The notes below the pieces were generated by a model. The model was not told the DNA's origin. It did not search any database and worked only from the letters and a program-made list of their open reading frames with translations. Positions 8,341 through 19,137 of a stretch of DNA of 64,000 nucleotides are shown here, piece by piece (position 1 is the stretch's first letter; the number at the start of each line of letters is the position of its first letter). Both the position numbers and the translations under genes were made by a program. This stretch comes from Lacimicrobium sp. SS2-24 (GTDB taxonomy: Bacteria; Pseudomonadota; Gammaproteobacteria; Enterobacterales; Alteromonadaceae): the NCBI RefSeq assembly GCF_002201535.1, contig NZ_NIWW01000001.1, positions 124,001 to 188,000 on the forward strand. Reading direction: 5' to 3'.

Positions 8341-9471
8341 TCAGCCATTTAATGCGGTGCGGGGGTCTTCGTATGTCAGCCCCAGTTTTTCACCTAAGGC
8401 ATCGACAACCGCCTTGTAGGTCACTTTCCCTTCGTGCACATTCAGACCATTGAGTAAGTGCTGGTCTTCCAGCATCGCTCTTTTTGGCCCTTTGTTAGCC
8501 AAAGCCAGGCCAAAGGGCAGCGTCGCATTGTTAAGCGCCATGGTAGAGGTGCGGGCAACGCCACCTGGCATGTTGGCAACACAATAATGCACGACACCGT
8601 CCACTACATAAACGGGATCCTGATGGGTCGTGGCTTTAGAGGTCTCAAAGCAGCCGCCCTGATCAATGGCAACATCCACCACCACTGAACCTTCTTTCAT
8701 ATTGCGGATATGTTCCCGTGTCAGCAACTTAGGTGCTGCGGCGCCGGGGATAAGAACGGCACCTACTACCAGATCAGCATGGGAAGAATAATGTTCGATG
8801 GCATCCACTGTGGAGAATACGGTTTTCACCTGGCCGTTAAAGATATCATCCAGTTCACGCAGACGAGGCAGTGAGCGATCTAAAATGGTGACATCCGCAC
8901 CCAGACCCAGCGCCATTTTAGCCGCGTTGGTACCGACCACACCGCCACCAATCACCAGCACTTTTCCGGGAGCAACGCCAGGTACGCCACCGAGCAGCGT
9001 ACCGCTTCCGCCATGGGCTTTTTCCAGATAATGGGCGCCAGCCTGGACCGACATACGACCAGCCACTTCACTCATTGGTGCCAGCAAGGGCAGGGCATTG
9101 CGGTTATCGGTAACTGTTTCATAGGCAATACATGTCGCGCCAGACGCAACCAATAACTCTGTTTGAGTCGGGTCTGGTGCCAGATGCAAGAAGGTGTACA
9201 GTGTTTGACCTTTTCTGAGCATCTTACATTCGTGGGGTTGTGGCTCCTTCACTTTGACGATCATGTCGGCTTTGGCGAAGATCTCTTCCGGTGTTTCAAG
9301 AATGCTCGCGCCGGCGGCAATGTATTGCTCATCGAAAAAGCCAATGGCGGCGCCACCATTTTTTTCCACGATCACCTCGTGACCATGACTGACAAATTCT
9401 TTAACGGCAGCCGGGGTCAGGCCAATGCGATATTCATGATTTTTTATTTCTTTGGGTACACCGATCAACAT
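8341..9471 (-). CDS. ald: Alanine dehydrogenase
   Basis: Ald reversibly deaminates L-alanine to pyruvate and ammonium with NAD+, allowing alanine to serve as carbon and nitrogen source. The 376-residue protein shows the family start [20 protein letters not shown], the Lys of VKVKEPQ and the His of FLHLAPDP in the active site, the NAD-binding [15 protein letters not shown], and [15 protein letters not shown] near the C-terminus. I start it at the ATG at 9471 (family consensus start); a GTG at 9483 overlaps the AAGG site. The gene is divergent from lrp, and Lrp-like activators commonly control ald in proteobacteria. Confidence 0.96.
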   Translation of the reverse strand: MLIGVPKEIKNHEYRIGLTPAAVKEFVSHGHEVIVEKNGGAAIGFFDEQYIAAGASILETPEEIFAKADMIVKVKEPQPHECKMLRKGQTLYTFLHLAPDPTQTELLVASGATCIAYETVTDNRNALPLLAPMSEVAGRMSVQAGAHYLEKAHGGSGTLLGGVPGVAPGKVLVIGGGVVGTNAAKMALGLGADVTILDRSLPRLRELDDIFNGQVKTVFSTVDAIEHYSSHADLVVGAVLIPGAAAPKLLTREHIRNMKEGSVVVDVAIDQGGCFETSKATTHQDPVYVVDGVVHYCVANMPGGVARTSTMALNNATLPFGLALANKGPKRAMLEDQHLLNGLNVHEGKVTYKAVVDALGEKLGLTYEDPRTALNG

Positions 9472-9508
9472 GCTCTGTTTCACCTTAGTTAAGATTTTGT
9501 AAGGGCGA

Positions 9509-9579
9509 AGTATAAGGCAAGTTTTTCAGAGGGTTGTACTGAATATCAGTCTCAAACAGGATATAATGCTGATATTAGC
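9509..9579. promoter_or_regulatory. ald/lrp divergent promoters with Lrp-like palindromes
   Basis: A perfect TATAAT for lrp lies at 9562-9567 and a TATACT for ald on the minus strand at 9514-9509. Two AT-cored palindromes, ACTGAATATCAGT (9538-9550) and GCTGATATTAGC (9568-9579), sit about 30 bases apart centre to centre, roughly three helical turns. They overlap the lrp promoter and resemble Lrp sites (CAG-AT-rich-CTG), so autoregulation and ald control are likely. Confidence 0.5.
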
Positions 9580-9598
9580 TATTAAAGCAGATAATAAT

Positions 9599-10084
9599 AT
9601 GCTGGTAAAAACGCCTAAACACCTCGATCGAATTGACCGGAATATCCTTGTGGAGTTGCAGAAGGACGGTCGTATATCCAATGTTGAATTATCCCGCAGG
9701 GTAGGGCTTAGCCCAACCCCATGCCTTGAGCGTGTGAGGCGTCTGGAGCAACAGGGATATATTCTGGGCTACTATGCCAGACTGGATCCGACCAAGCTTG
9801 GGGCTGCCATGTTGGTGTTTGTAGAAATCACTTTAACCAAAACCTCGGTCGATATCTTTGAAGAATTTTCTGCTGCGGTAAAAAAACACGAAGATATTCA
9901 GGAGTGCCATCTGGTTTCCGGTGATTTCGATTTTTTATTGAAGGCCCGCGTGGCGGATATGTCCAGTTACCGAAAATTGTTGGGCGATACCCTTTTGCGC
10001 TTGCCGGGGGTGAGTGAATCCAGAACCTATGTGGTAATGGAAGAAGCTAAACATACCAGTACCATTAAAATCAGCCTGAAGTAG
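9599..10084 (+). CDS. lrp: Leucine-responsive regulatory protein
   Basis: Lrp is a global transcription regulator that senses leucine and other amino acids. The 161-residue protein is nearly colinear with E. coli Lrp: N-terminal winged helix-turn-helix (LDRIDRNILVELQKDGRIS, then LSPTPCLERVRRLE) and a C-terminal RAM ligand-binding domain (HLVSGDFDFLLKARV, LLRLPGV). I start at the ATG at 9599 rather than 9566 because the -10 box at 9562-9567 would place the transcript start downstream of 9566, and the length then fits the family. It is divergent from ald, its probable target. It could be a specialised AlaR-like paralogue, but the similarity favours true Lrp. Confidence 0.93.
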   Translation: MLVKTPKHLDRIDRNILVELQKDGRISNVELSRRVGLSPTPCLERVRRLEQQGYILGYYARLDPTKLGAAMLVFVEITLTKTSVDIFEEFSAAVKKHEDIQECHLVSGDFDFLLKARVADMSSYRKLLGDTLLRLPGVSESRTYVVMEEAKHTSTIKISLK

Positions 10085-10207
10085 AAGGGGTACGTGCGCC
10101 ATGCCTGTATGGAAAAATGCTGACAAAAGCCCGCTTAACAGGCAATGGAGACTAGGATTTTTACCCCATGACTGGTATCTTCTACTGCTGATTGCAGTTC
10201 AATAATA

Positions 10208-12559
10208 ATGATTACTATAACCTCTATGGCGCGACTCTCCGGTATCCAAAGGATTATGGAAGTGGGCATGATTATCAGCAGTGTGTTTGCACTGTTTTTA
10301 CTTCTCGCCCTGGCCTCATTTGACCCCGCTGATCCCAGTTGGAGTCAGGCTGGCTTCCGTGAACAAGTACAAAATGCAGCTGGCCCGGTGGGTGCCTGGT
10401 TTGCCGATATTCTGCTCAATAGCTTCGGTTACATTGCTTACCTGTTTCCATTTGGAGCGGCCTTGCTGGGCTGGTTCCTGTTTCAACAGACGAAACAACT
10501 GGCTGAAATTGATTATCTGACCATAGGCTTGCGGCTGATTGGCATTATATTGCTGTTGGTCGGGGCCACAGGGCTGGCCAGCCTTAACTTTGACGACCTG
10601 CATGTGTTTTCAGCCGGCGGCTTTGTGGGTGATGTGATTAGCGCCCGTCTGCTGCCTTACTTTAATCTGGCCGGAACCATTTTGCTGTTGCTGTGTTTCT
10701 TTTGTACCGGTTTCACATTGATGACCGGTATCTCCTGGCTGGGTATCATTGATGCTATGGGGGCTACCACCATTACGGGTGTTAATGGGCTTATGCGCTT
10801 ACCAAACAAGGTTCAGGCAGCCCGGTTACCCGCGTTACCCCGTTTCAATCTCAACCCACTCAAACGTCAATATGAGGATGTAGGTGAGAGAACCGACAAA
10901 CCGGAGCCATCGGCGACATTTTCCAGTAAACGGGAGCCGGTTATTGAACCGGTGTTTAGCGAACCTTCAGAGCCATCGGAACCGGTCTTTTCAGAACCCT
11001 CTCAGCCTGTGAAGCCGAAAAAAGCGGCAAAACCGGTAACAGAACCGGTGGTGCCAGGCAGTAATGATGTCGTGGGCCATATGCCTACAGTGGACTTGCT
11101 CGACCGCCCCGATAAAGTGAAGAACCCGATAACGCCAGAGGAACTGGAATCGGTGTCCCGTTTGGTGGAAGAAAAGCTTGCAGATTTCAGCATTGAGGCC
11201 AAAGTGGTCGGTGTGTATCCGGGACCGGTTATTACCCGTTTTGAGCTGGATCTGGCCCCGGGTGTCAAGGTCAGTAAAATATCCGGTCTGTCCAAAGATT
11301 TAGCCAGAGCCTTGTCAGCCATCTCTGTGCGCGTGGTCGAAGTCATTCCTGGAAAATCGGTGATTGGCCTGGAGTTGCCGAATAAAAACCGCGAAATGGT
11401 TCGATTATCAGAAGTCATAGAATGTGATGCGTTCCAAAAATCGGGGTCAAATCTGACCATGGTACTGGGCAAAGATATCTCCGGTAAGCCGGTGGTGGTG
11501 GATCTGGCGCGAATGCCCCATTTGTTGGTTGCCGGTACAACGGGTTCGGGTAAGTCCGTGGGCGTGAATGTCATGATTCTGAGCTTGCTGTACAAGTCCA
11601 CACCCGAAGATGTGCGCTTGATCATGATCGACCCGAAAATGCTCGAGCTTTCCGTTTATGAGGGTATTCCGCATCTGTTGGCTGAAGTGGTCACGGATAT
11701 GAAAGAAGCGGCGAACGCCCTGCGCTGGTGTGTCGGAGAGATGGAGCGTCGCTATCGTCTGATGTCTGCGCTGGGGGTCAGAAACCTAAAAGGCTACAAC
11801 GCCAAAGTCAGTGATGCCATTGAGCGCGGCGAGCCCATCAAAGACCCATTGTGGAAACCGGAGCAGAGCATGGAGCCTGAAGCACCGGATCTGGAAAAGC
11901 TGCCCAGTATCGTTGTGGTGGTGGATGAATTTGCCGACATGATGATGATCGTGGGTAAAAAGGTGGAAGAGCTGATTGCCCGGATTGCACAAAAGGCGCG
12001 GGCGGCCGGAATACATCTGATCCTGGCCACACAGCGTCCGTCTGTAGATGTGATAACGGGTCTCATTAAAGCCAATATTCCGACCCGGATTGCCTTTCAG
12101 GTGTCATCCAAAATAGATTCACGCACCATCCTCGATCAACAGGGCGCTGAAGCGTTGCTCGGTGCAGGAGACATGTTGTATTTACCACCGGGAAGCGGCG
12201 TACCAACACGGGTCCACGGCGCCTTTGTGGATGATCATGAAGTGCATGCGGTGGTGGCTGACTGGCAGAAACGCGGCAAACCCGATTATATCGATGAAAT
12301 TCTCTCCGGAGAGGGCAGTGCCGAGGTCATGTTACCCGGTGAACAGGCAGAAAGTGATGACGAGTCGGATCCGCTATATGACGAGGCTGTGGCGTTTGTG
12401 ACGCAGAATCGCAGGGCTTCCGTCTCCAGCGTACAGCGCCAATTTCGTATTGGTTACAACCGTGCCGCCAGAATCGTTGAACAGATGGAGCATTCCGGTG
12501 TGGTCAGCGCTCAGGGACACAACGGGAATCGTGAGGTGCTGGCGCCGCCGCCACCCTGA
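10208..12559 (+). CDS. ftsK: DNA translocase FtsK
   Basis: FtsK anchors at the division septum and pumps DNA to resolve chromosome dimers with XerCD. The 783-residue protein has an N-terminal membrane domain with about four transmembrane segments (to residue 190), a short Pro/Glu/Ser linker (about 220-290, with the repeat [13 protein letters not shown]), the motor domain with Walker [11 protein letters not shown] near 443 and Walker [13 protein letters not shown] near 568, and a C-terminal gamma winged helix ([25 protein letters not shown], split across the last 65 residues). It is much shorter than E. coli FtsK (over 1300) because the linker is compact. ATG 10226 is an alternative start. lrp-ftsK-lolA-rarA-serS is the classical gammaproteobacterial order. 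Confidence 0.95.
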   Translation: MITITSMARLSGIQRIMEVGMIISSVFALFLLLALASFDPADPSWSQAGFREQVQNAAGPVGAWFADILLNSFGYIAYLFPFGAALLGWFLFQQTKQLAEIDYLTIGLRLIGIILLLVGATGLASLNFDDLHVFSAGGFVGDVISARLLPYFNLAGTILLLLCFFCTGFTLMTGISWLGIIDAMGATTITGVNGLMRLPNKVQAARLPALPRFNLNPLKRQYEDVGERTDKPEPSATFSSKREPVIEPVFSEPSEPSEPVFSEPSQPVKPKKAAKPVTEPVVPGSNDVVGHMPTVDLLDRPDKVKNPITPEELESVSRLVEEKLADFSIEAKVVGVYPGPVITRFELDLAPGVKVSKISGLSKDLARALSAISVRVVEVIPGKSVIGLELPNKNREMVRLSEVIECDAFQKSGSNLTMVLGKDISGKPVVVDLARMPHLLVAGTTGSGKSVGVNVMILSLLYKSTPEDVRLIMIDPKMLELSVYEGIPHLLAEVVTDMKEAANALRWCVGEMERRYRLMSALGVRNLKGYNAKVSDAIERGEPIKDPLWKPEQSMEPEAPDLEKLPSIVVVVDEFADMMMIVGKKVEELIARIAQKARAAGIHLILATQRPSVDVITGLIKANIPTRIAFQVSSKIDSRTILDQQGAEALLGAGDMLYLPPGSGVPTRVHGAFVDDHEVHAVVADWQKRGKPDYIDEILSGEGSAEVMLPGEQAESDDESDPLYDEAVAFVTQNRRASVSSVQRQFRIGYNRAARIVEQMEHSGVVSAQGHNGNREVLAPPPP

Positions 12560-12642
12560 TCCGACGCCATTCAGCTTAGACTCAGCTTTATCCCCGACAA
12601 TAGATGTTTTCAGACTTGCAAACCGATAACAGGTATAAATAA

Positions 12643-13269
12643 ATGATAAAACGCCTTTTGTGTGTCTTTACGTTGTTGGTCTCTCCGTTAATGGTGGCGG
12701 CAGAGACCGACGATGCCGCGTCAGCTTTAAAACAGCGGCTGGGACAGCTACATAGTTTTGAAGCGAAATTTAAACAACAGGTGACTGACTTACAGGGTGA
12801 GGTGCTGCAAGTAGCAGATGGCATGTTGCAGCTTAGCCAGCCGAATAATATGGTCTGGAAATTACTGCCGCCTGATGAAACCAAGCTGATTGCCGACGGT
12901 GAGACGGTGTGGCATATCGATCCCTTCGTGGAGCAGGTAGTGGCCTTTGATCAGGACCAGGCCATCGAGAATAATCCACTTATTCTGTTGGCACAGCCTG
13001 ACAGCGATCACTGGCAGTCTTTTGTCATCACTCAGCCTCAACCCCAGCAGTTTGTGATTACGAGTCTTTCTGAGGACAGCCAGATTGCTTCGTTAACGCT
13101 TAAGTTTGAACAGCAGCAATTGGTTGAGCTGGTGATGGTCGATCGTCAGCAACAGCGTACCCTGATGACGTTCAGTGAGATTCGCCAGAATAGCGATCTG
13201 GACCCCGCTTTGTTTCGTTTTAGCTTACCACCAGGCTATGATCTGGATGACCAGCGAAGCCCAGACTAG
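12643..13269 (+). CDS. lolA: Outer-membrane lipoprotein carrier protein LolA
   Basis: LolA shuttles lipoproteins through the periplasm from the LolCDE transporter to LolB. The 208-residue precursor has a signal peptide ending near VAA at about residue 20, and LolA-type sequence (LHSFEAKFKQQV, GMLQLSQPNNMVWKL, DGETVWHIDPFVEQVV) forming the half-barrel that holds acyl chains. Length matches the family. It follows ftsK by 83 bases and precedes rarA by 12, so lolA and rarA are co-transcribed. Confidence 0.95.
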   Translation: MIKRLLCVFTLLVSPLMVAAETDDAASALKQRLGQLHSFEAKFKQQVTDLQGEVLQVADGMLQLSQPNNMVWKLLPPDETKLIADGETVWHIDPFVEQVVAFDQDQAIENNPLILLAQPDSDHWQSFVITQPQPQQFVITSLSEDSQIASLTLKFEQQQLVELVMVDRQQQRTLMTFSEIRQNSDLDPALFRFSLPPGYDLDDQRSPD

Positions 13270-13281
13270 GATGCTGTCGTT

Positions 13282-14601
13282 ATGACCCAGTCTTTCGATT
13301 TTCAGCAGACACCGCCATTTGTGCCGTTGGCGGCACGTATGCGTCCGCAAACTATTGAAGAGTATATGGGTCAGCAACATATATTGGCCGCGGGTAAGCC
13401 GTTGCGCGTTGCCCTTGAACAGGGCAAAGCCCACTCTATGATTTTATGGGGGCCGCCTGGCACCGGAAAAACCACGTTGGCTGAGCTGATAGCCCATTAT
13501 GTGGATGCCCACGTGGAGCGAATATCCGCCGTTACCTCTGGCATCAAGGATATTCGCCTGGCCATTGAGAATGCTCGCCACCAGGCCGCATCGTTGGGCA
13601 AAAAAACACTGCTGTTTGTGGATGAAGTTCATCGTTTTAATAAAAGTCAGCAGGATGCTTTTTTACCTCATATTGAAGATGGGACGGTGATTTTTATCGG
13701 TGCCACCACAGAGAACCCTTCTTTTGAGCTTAATGGCGCACTGTTATCCAGAGCCAGGGTCTATGTACTCAAACCCCTGAGTGAGGCAGATCTGCAGGCC
13801 ATGCTGCGCCGGGCGTTGCAGCATGATGGTTTGCGTCATGTGCACATACGCGAAGAAGCCGGCACATTGTTATGTGAGCTCTCCTGTGGCGATGGGCGCA
13901 GGCTGCTGAATTATCTTGAGCTGGCTGCAGACTTTGCCACGGAAGGCGAGATTACCGCCGAGGCCGTTAAAGAGGCTGTGGGCGGTAAAGTAATGAAGTT
14001 TGATAAAGGCGGCGATCAGTTCTATGACATGCTCTCTGCGCTGCATAAATCCGTCAGAGGTTCGAGTCCTGACGGAGCCCTTTACTGGTACGCAAGAATG
14101 CTGGAAAGCGGTTGTGATCCGCTGGTGATCGCCCGACGCTTGCTGGCCATTGCTTCAGAAGACATTGGTAATGCTGATCCCAGGGCGCTGCAGATTTGTT
14201 TAAATGGTTGGGATATTTATCACCGGGTCGGCCCGGCGGAAGGCGAGCGGGCTATTGCTCAGGCATTACTGTATTGCGCCAGCGCGGCCAAGAGTAATGC
14301 CGTGTATCAGGCCTTTAATCAGGCGCGCAAGGACGCCAGAACGTTACCGGATTATGAGGTGCCCCTTCATTTACGCAATGCGCCGACACAATTGTCCAAA
14401 GCACAGGGGTTTGGTGAGGGGTATCGTTATGCCCATGATGAGCCGGGGGCTTATGCTGCGGGCGAGACCTATCTGCCAGAGGCGTTAAAGGACAGGCGCT
14501 ATTACCAGCCTAATGATCGAGGCCTGGAAAAACAAATACGCGCGAAACTGGAACACCTGCAACAACAGGATCAACAAAGCCATGTTCAACGCTACAAATA
14601 G
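13282..14601 (+). CDS. rarA: Replication-associated recombination protein A (AAA+ ATPase)
   Basis: RarA (MgsA) is a clamp-loader-like AAA+ protein that acts at stalled replication forks and interacts with SSB. The 439-residue sequence contains Walker [14 protein letters not shown] near residue 56, Walker [19 protein letters not shown] near 112, sensor 1 [10 protein letters not shown], and the C-terminal tetramerisation region ([13 protein letters not shown]). The start has AGGA 10 bases upstream. It overlaps the crcB start by 20 bases, indicating translational coupling within a lolA-rarA-crcB-serS unit. Confidence 0.95.
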   Translation: MTQSFDFQQTPPFVPLAARMRPQTIEEYMGQQHILAAGKPLRVALEQGKAHSMILWGPPGTGKTTLAELIAHYVDAHVERISAVTSGIKDIRLAIENARHQAASLGKKTLLFVDEVHRFNKSQQDAFLPHIEDGTVIFIGATTENPSFELNGALLSRARVYVLKPLSEADLQAMLRRALQHDGLRHVHIREEAGTLLCELSCGDGRRLLNYLELAADFATEGEITAEAVKEAVGGKVMKFDKGGDQFYDMLSALHKSVRGSSPDGALYWYARMLESGCDPLVIARRLLAIASEDIGNADPRALQICLNGWDIYHRVGPAEGERAIAQALLYCASAAKSNAVYQAFNQARKDARTLPDYEVPLHLRNAPTQLSKAQGFGEGYRYAHDEPGAYAAGETYLPEALKDRRYYQPNDRGLEKQIRAKLEHLQQQDQQSHVQRYK

Positions 14602-14980
14602 CCTGACTCTTTACATGGTCATTGGCCTTGGTGGGGCAATGGGTGCCTGTCTGCGCTATTTTATCTCTCAATTGGCGTTGCAATGGTTTGGCAAAGGATT
14701 CCCCTTTGGTACACTAGCGGTCAATATTCTGGGTTCCTGCCTTCTGGGCATCGTATATGGCCTGATTGAAAGTGAATATGTCGGGGCCCACCCCTGGCGT
14801 ACATTCTTAAGTATCGGTTTTATTGGTGCCCTGACGACGTTTTCCACTTTTTCGCTGGACACTTTGTTGCTGTTGCAACAGGGCAGTTGGTTAAAGGCGG
14901 GAACCAATATCCTGTTGAACCTGCTGTGTTGCCTGATGGCAGCATGGTTAGGGATTAAATTGATTATGATGAAAGGTTAA
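14582..14980 (+). CDS. crcB: Fluoride exporter CrcB/Fluc
   Basis: CrcB forms dual-topology dimeric fluoride channels in the inner membrane that lower cytoplasmic fluoride. The 132-residue protein has four hydrophobic segments and the family signatures [27 protein letters not shown] and [13 protein letters not shown] (the last includes the pore phenylalanines). It starts inside the end of rarA; the ATG at 14615 (MVIGLGG) would give a 121-residue alternative without overlap. No fluoride riboswitch precedes it, consistent with constitutive expression from the operon. Confidence 0.92.
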   Translation: MFNATNSLTLYMVIGLGGAMGACLRYFISQLALQWFGKGFPFGTLAVNILGSCLLGIVYGLIESEYVGAHPWRTFLSIGFIGALTTFSTFSLDTLLLLQQGSWLKAGTNILLNLLCCLMAAWLGIKLIMMKG

Positions 14981-16279
<1,299 letters not shown>

Positions 16280-16392
16280 GGTGACCCATTCAAGGCGCCA
16301 GCACTCCCTGTAACGCTGGCGCAATGATCTCTCGTATGGTTTCTATACTTTGCTTAATTGTGCTTTAATAACAACAGGTAAGCAAAAGACTG

Positions 16393-16533
16393 ATGCCAAT
16401 GAAAGTTACATCCGACGTCCGCTTGTTTATGAAGCTGTTGTACTACACCACCATGATCATCACATTGGGTTTGGTGTTGTACCTTTTCTGGTTAGCGTTT
16501 TTGGCGGTCTACAACGGTATTATGTCCATGTAG
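16393..16533 (+). CDS. 46-residue membrane microprotein
   Basis: A short frame starting ATG-CCA-ATG-AAA gives a 46-residue protein with a basic start (MPMKVTSDVRLFMK) and one long hydrophobic stretch (about residues 15-42, rich in L, V, Y, T). This is typical of single-span small membrane proteins. AGGTAAG lies about 9-15 bases upstream as a possible ribosome-binding site, and the TATACTTT/TTTAATAA region at 16345-16370 could hold a promoter. I know no family. The overlapping frame 16350-16562 has no such organised pattern. Homologue conservation would be needed to confirm it. Confidence 0.45.
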   Translation: MPMKVTSDVRLFMKLLYYTTMIITLGLVLYLFWLAFLAVYNGIMSM

Positions 16534-16572
16534 TCACCCAAGGTGAAGCGTCTGCCGATTAATAAAATCGGT

Positions 16573-16911
16573 TCAGAGACACTTGGCTGGTTTGGGCAGG
16601 CCCGCGAGTTTTGTGGCTTGCTTGGCAGGTCCATCCGGAAACAGGCGGTGCAGATAGCGACTATTCCCTTTCTCCGGACCAAATTTCGCTGCCATGGCCT
16701 TTACCAGAGCGCGAATGGCCGGACTGGTATTGAACTCAAGATAAAAGTTTCTGACAAAATACACCACTTCCCAGTGCGCTTCTGTCATCGATATCCCTTC
16801 ACGTTCGGCAAGTAAGCGGGCCAGGTCGTCATTCCAGTCCTGATGATGTTTCAGATAACCCGCCTTATCCAGTTCAATGAGGCGGCCCTGATACTCCAAT
16901 GTTTGCTTCAT
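16573..16911 (-). CDS. tusE: Sulfurtransferase TusE (DsrC family)
   Basis: TusE takes persulfide sulfur from TusBCD and passes it to MnmA for 2-thiolation of wobble uridine (s2U34) in tRNA-Lys, -Glu and -Gln. The 112-residue protein is close to E. coli Tus[17 protein letters not shown], then [36 protein letters not shown] and the C-terminal GLPKPAKCL with the catalytic penultimate cysteine. It is last in the minus-strand tusDCBE set; its ATG overlaps the tusB stop region by 4 bases. Confidence 0.95.
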   Translation of the reverse strand: MKQTLEYQGRLIELDKAGYLKHHQDWNDDLARLLAEREGISMTEAHWEVVYFVRNFYLEFNTSPAIRALVKAMAAKFGPEKGNSRYLHRLFPDGPAKQATKLAGLPKPAKCL

Positions 16912-17183
16912 TTCCAGGTCACCGTTTTCGTATATTTCAGGGTCAGCTCAACAAAACCCGTATAATCAATCCATGTTATTCCATGGACCGGTTCGTCCAA
17001 ACCGCGGGCAAGGCTGTCAGGTTTAAGTGCATAGATACGATTCGATGCCATGGATAGTACCTCAGTGTTGCCGGCATAGACCCCATCTTCAATCAGTAAC
17101 AGCGCATCCCCCTCATTGATGGCACTGAGGCAATCCTTATAGGCTGTTGAGCCAGGGCGCTGAGTCAATATGTGCAACAGCAT
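16908..17183 (-). CDS. tusB: Sulfur relay protein TusB (DsrH-like)
   Basis: TusB is one subunit of the TusBCD hexamer that transfers sulfur from TusA/IscS to TusE. The 91-residue protein starts [13 protein letters not shown] and contains [14 protein letters not shown], the usual DsrH-type core. I place the start at the ATG at 17183, which overlaps the tusC stop as TGATG; the frame extends upstream to 17228 but that would run into tusC. Length is close to E. coli TusB (95). Confidence 0.9.
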   Translation of the reverse strand: MLLHILTQRPGSTAYKDCLSAINEGDALLLIEDGVYAGNTEVLSMASNRIYALKPDSLARGLDEPVHGITWIDYTGFVELTLKYTKTVTWK

Positions 17184-17545
17184 CAGAAGGTCACCACATG
17201 ATCGCATTGTGCCAGCATGGCCAGCCACTCTGTGCGAGGCTGTATGTTTACGTCAATACACAGGCTGGTCGAACTGATCCCCCGACATGCCAGACTATCG
17301 GCACAGACGACCGGCTCAGAGACATCGTAAAACTCCAGTGCTGCAAAGGTTTTACTGTAGTTTTTGCGTCCGATTTTCTCCGGTTTCTGGTTACTGAGTA
17401 ACTGGTAGACCCCGTCATCAATAAAAAACAGCGTAACCTGCTGACCAAAGGTGCCAGCAACAAGGGCCAGGTCAAGGGCTTCTTGCCCGTGTCCACTTCC
17501 ATGGGGTGGCTGGCGGTTAAGGATAGCGAGTGAAGGTAAAGTCAT
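17183..17545 (-). CDS. tusC: Sulfur relay protein TusC (DsrF-like)
   Basis: TusC is the second subunit of TusBCD. The 120-residue protein shows the DsrEF-type fold with PHGSGHGQEALDLALVAG and VTLFFIDDGVYQLL. It is coupled on both sides: its ATG overlaps the tusD stop (TGATG) and its own stop overlaps the tusB ATG. The tight overlaps suggest stoichiometric synthesis of the complex. Confidence 0.92.
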   Translation of the reverse strand: MTLPSLAILNRQPPHGSGHGQEALDLALVAGTFGQQVTLFFIDDGVYQLLSNQKPEKIGRKNYSKTFAALEFYDVSEPVVCADSLACRGISSTSLCIDVNIQPRTEWLAMLAQCDHVVTF

Positions 17546-17931
17546 CAGAATTGAACCACTCTGTCTGCCTGCGCCATCAGTTCAACGAGCTGACCCAGTC
17601 CACTGGCCTGAAAGGGTTCCGTCAGATTGCTGTTACTCATATCCTGGTCACGGGCATCGCTTTCGCTGATAACCCCGCGGCGGGCGGCAGCGGTGACGCA
17701 AACATGCATCGGTACCGCTTTTTCAGCCAGTTCTTGCCATGCGTTGTAGTAATGACACTCATCTTCAGGCGGGCATTGCAATACATTCGCATTGAGCACG
17801 CCCCCCTGATAAAAAAACACGCCACACAGTTGATGACCAGCATCCAATATCGCACGGGCAAACTGCAATGCCGTGTTGCTGCCTTGCTGATCAAAAGGGG
17901 AGGAGGTAACCAGTAGGGTAAATTTTGCCAT
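17545..17931 (-). CDS. tusD: Sulfur relay protein TusD (DsrE-like)
   Basis: TusD carries the active persulfide cysteine of the TusBCD complex. The 128-residue protein equals E. coli TusD in length and keeps SSPFDQQGSNTALQFARAI, the GHQLCGVFFYQGGVLNAN segment, and HVCVTAAARRGV with the expected catalytic cysteine. I start at the ATG encoding MAKFTLL (17931), not the upstream ATG at 17943. yccA lies 57 bases upstream on the same strand, with only a hairpin between, so read-through is likely. Confidence 0.93.
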   Translation of the reverse strand: MAKFTLLVTSSPFDQQGSNTALQFARAILDAGHQLCGVFFYQGGVLNANVLQCPPEDECHYYNAWQELAEKAVPMHVCVTAAARRGVISESDARDQDMSNSNLTEPFQASGLGQLVELMAQADRVVQF

Positions 17932-17946
17932 GGTATGAAACATAAA

Positions 17947-17965
17947 CGCCCCGCAGTGCGGGGCG
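17947..17965 (-). terminator. Hairpin between yccA and tusD (weak terminator)
   Basis: CGCCCCGC (17947-17954) pairs with GCGGGGCG (17958-17965) across three bases. On the minus strand it is followed only by TTTATG, so it probably attenuates rather than stops transcription into tusDCBE. Confidence 0.5.
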
Positions 17966-17987
17966 CTTACCAGCTAATGGATTTCGC

Positions 17988-18656
17988 TTAGTCGTCGCCA
18001 CCGAATGCACCCAGAAGATGCAGAATGGCAGTAAACAAGTTGTAGATGCTCAGATACAGACTTACCGTAGCGCGAATGTAATTGGTTTCGCCACCGTTGA
18101 TGATACGGCTGGTATCAAACAGGATAAAACCCGACATGATCAGCACGATGCCTGCACTGATTGCCAGACTCATGGCCGGAATCTGCAGGAAGATATTAGC
18201 AATCGCTGCGACGATGGCCACGATCAGACCAATCATCAAAAAGCCGCCTAAAAACGAGAAGTCCTTTTTAGTCGTCAGCGCATAAGCAGACAGACCAAAG
18301 AACACCAGCGCTGTGGCACCAAATGCCTGAGCAATAAGCTGAGGGCCGCCAGCAAATCCGGCGTAATAATTCAGCGTGTAGCCCAGCGAGCCACCTAACA
18401 ACCCGGTAAAGGCAAACACCCAGAAGATACCTGATGCACTGTCGGCTTTCTTATGCACGACAAACAGTAAAACAAAGGCACCTATGCTCATGGCGATAGA
18501 AGCCAGTGGAGAAATACCAATTGCCATGCTGGCAACAGCACACACGGCACTGAATGCCAACGTCATCGCTAATAAGCTGTAGGTATTACGTAACACCTTA
18601 TTGGTCTGCAGCGCAGACACCTGCGATGAAGTGCTATGTAAGGTTCTTTGTTCCAT
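17988..18656 (-). CDS. yccA: Bax inhibitor-1/YccA family inner-membrane protein
   Basis: This is a 222-residue protein with seven hydrophobic segments. The family signature is seen near the end: a tail of FILFDTSRIINGGE with the conserved acidic residues of the BI-1 fold (possible pH-gated calcium leak), and LYLSIYNLFTAILHLLGAFG. E. coli YccA is a modulator and substrate of the FtsH protease that protects SecY. The start has GGAG 6 bases upstream. In E. coli yccA neighbours tusE; here the whole tus set follows it. Confidence 0.9.
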   Translation of the reverse strand: MEQRTLHSTSSQVSALQTNKVLRNTYSLLAMTLAFSAVCAVASMAIGISPLASIAMSIGAFVLLFVVHKKADSASGIFWVFAFTGLLGGSLGYTLNYYAGFAGGPQLIAQAFGATALVFFGLSAYALTTKKDFSFLGGFLMIGLIVAIVAAIANIFLQIPAMSLAISAGIVLIMSGFILFDTSRIINGGETNYIRATVSLYLSIYNLFTAILHLLGAFGGDD

Positions 18657-18839
18657 TTTTTACTCCGAGTTTAACAGGCTAAAAACATTCAACCGTATTC
18701 TAAGACGTAGTTGTATGGCCTTTGGTTCCTTTTTTCAAGCAATTCCGTATCTGGCCAGTCATTACATCTACAGATTGCTGAATACTACAGCAATCTGCTT
18801 AAAGATACGTCAGTTGAACAGGAATAGTTTAATTATGAC

Positions 18840-18868
18840 TTTACAATAATGCGAAAGCTCATTAGGAT
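18840..18868 (+). promoter_or_regulatory. tRNA-Ser promoter
   Basis: TTTACA (18840-18845) and TAGGAT (18863-18868) are exactly 17 bases apart, followed by a GC-rich discriminator (ACGCCCCAC). This is the layout of stable-RNA promoters under stringent control. The predicted start is about 8 bases before the tRNA. Confidence 0.6.
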
Positions 18869-18882
18869 ACGCCCCACTTAAC

Positions 18883-18974
18883 GGAGAGTTGGCAGAGCTC
18901 GGTTGAATGCACCTGACTTGAAATCAGGCGAAGGGTCAAACCTTCCGGGGGTTCGAATCCCTCACTCTCCGCCA
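18883..18974 (+). tRNA. tRNA-Ser(UGA)
   Basis: This 92-base class II tRNA has acceptor arms GGAGAGT and ACTCTCC, anticodon stem CCTGA/TCAGG with loop CTTGAAA (anticodon TGA at 18919-18921), a long variable arm, the T-loop GGTTCGAATCC, discriminator G and an encoded CCA. U34 of this tRNA is a known substrate of the TrhO/Cmo pathway in E. coli. Confidence 0.97.
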
Positions 18975-18978
18975 TATT

Positions 18979-19023
18979 AAACGAAAAAAGCCCCTGCGCA
19001 GTCCGCAGGGGCTTTTTTCGTTT
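18979..19023 (+). terminator. Strong terminator behind tRNA-Ser
   Basis: A perfect 20-bp inverted repeat (18979-18998 with 19004-19023) with a 5-base loop (CAGTC). The core is GCCCCTGCG/CGCAGGGGC and the outer part is A-rich on the left and T-rich on the right, so it can act in both directions. Confidence 0.92.
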
Positions 19024-19049
19024 AGGGCGGCCGAGTTGAGGACTTGGTT

Positions 19050-19137
19050 CGAACCCCTCGGTTCGACCAGTTTGCCGGGAGCAAACTGGGACAGCCGAAG
19101 GCTGGTCGCGAAGCGACGAAATACAAGGACGTATTTC
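19050..19137 (+). repeat. Array of five consecutive small hairpins
   Basis: Five inverted repeats follow one another within 88 bases: CGAACC/GGTTCG (19050-19065), CCAGTTTGC/GCAAACTGG (19067-19089), CAGCC/GGCTG (19092-19104), GTCGC/GCGAC (19105-19117, loop GAA) and GAAATAC/GTATTTC (19118-19137). No T-run or reading frame explains them. The array is followed at 19140-19149 by AATCCCTCAC, a 10-base copy of part of the tRNA-Ser 3' half (18956-18965). It looks like a mobile or duplicated tRNA-tail element rather than a terminator. Confidence 0.6.

Noticed and set aside
16350-16562. 70-residue frame over the microprotein
   Set aside because: It has a histidine-rich, irregular sequence; the shorter frame at 16393 has a coherent membrane-protein pattern.
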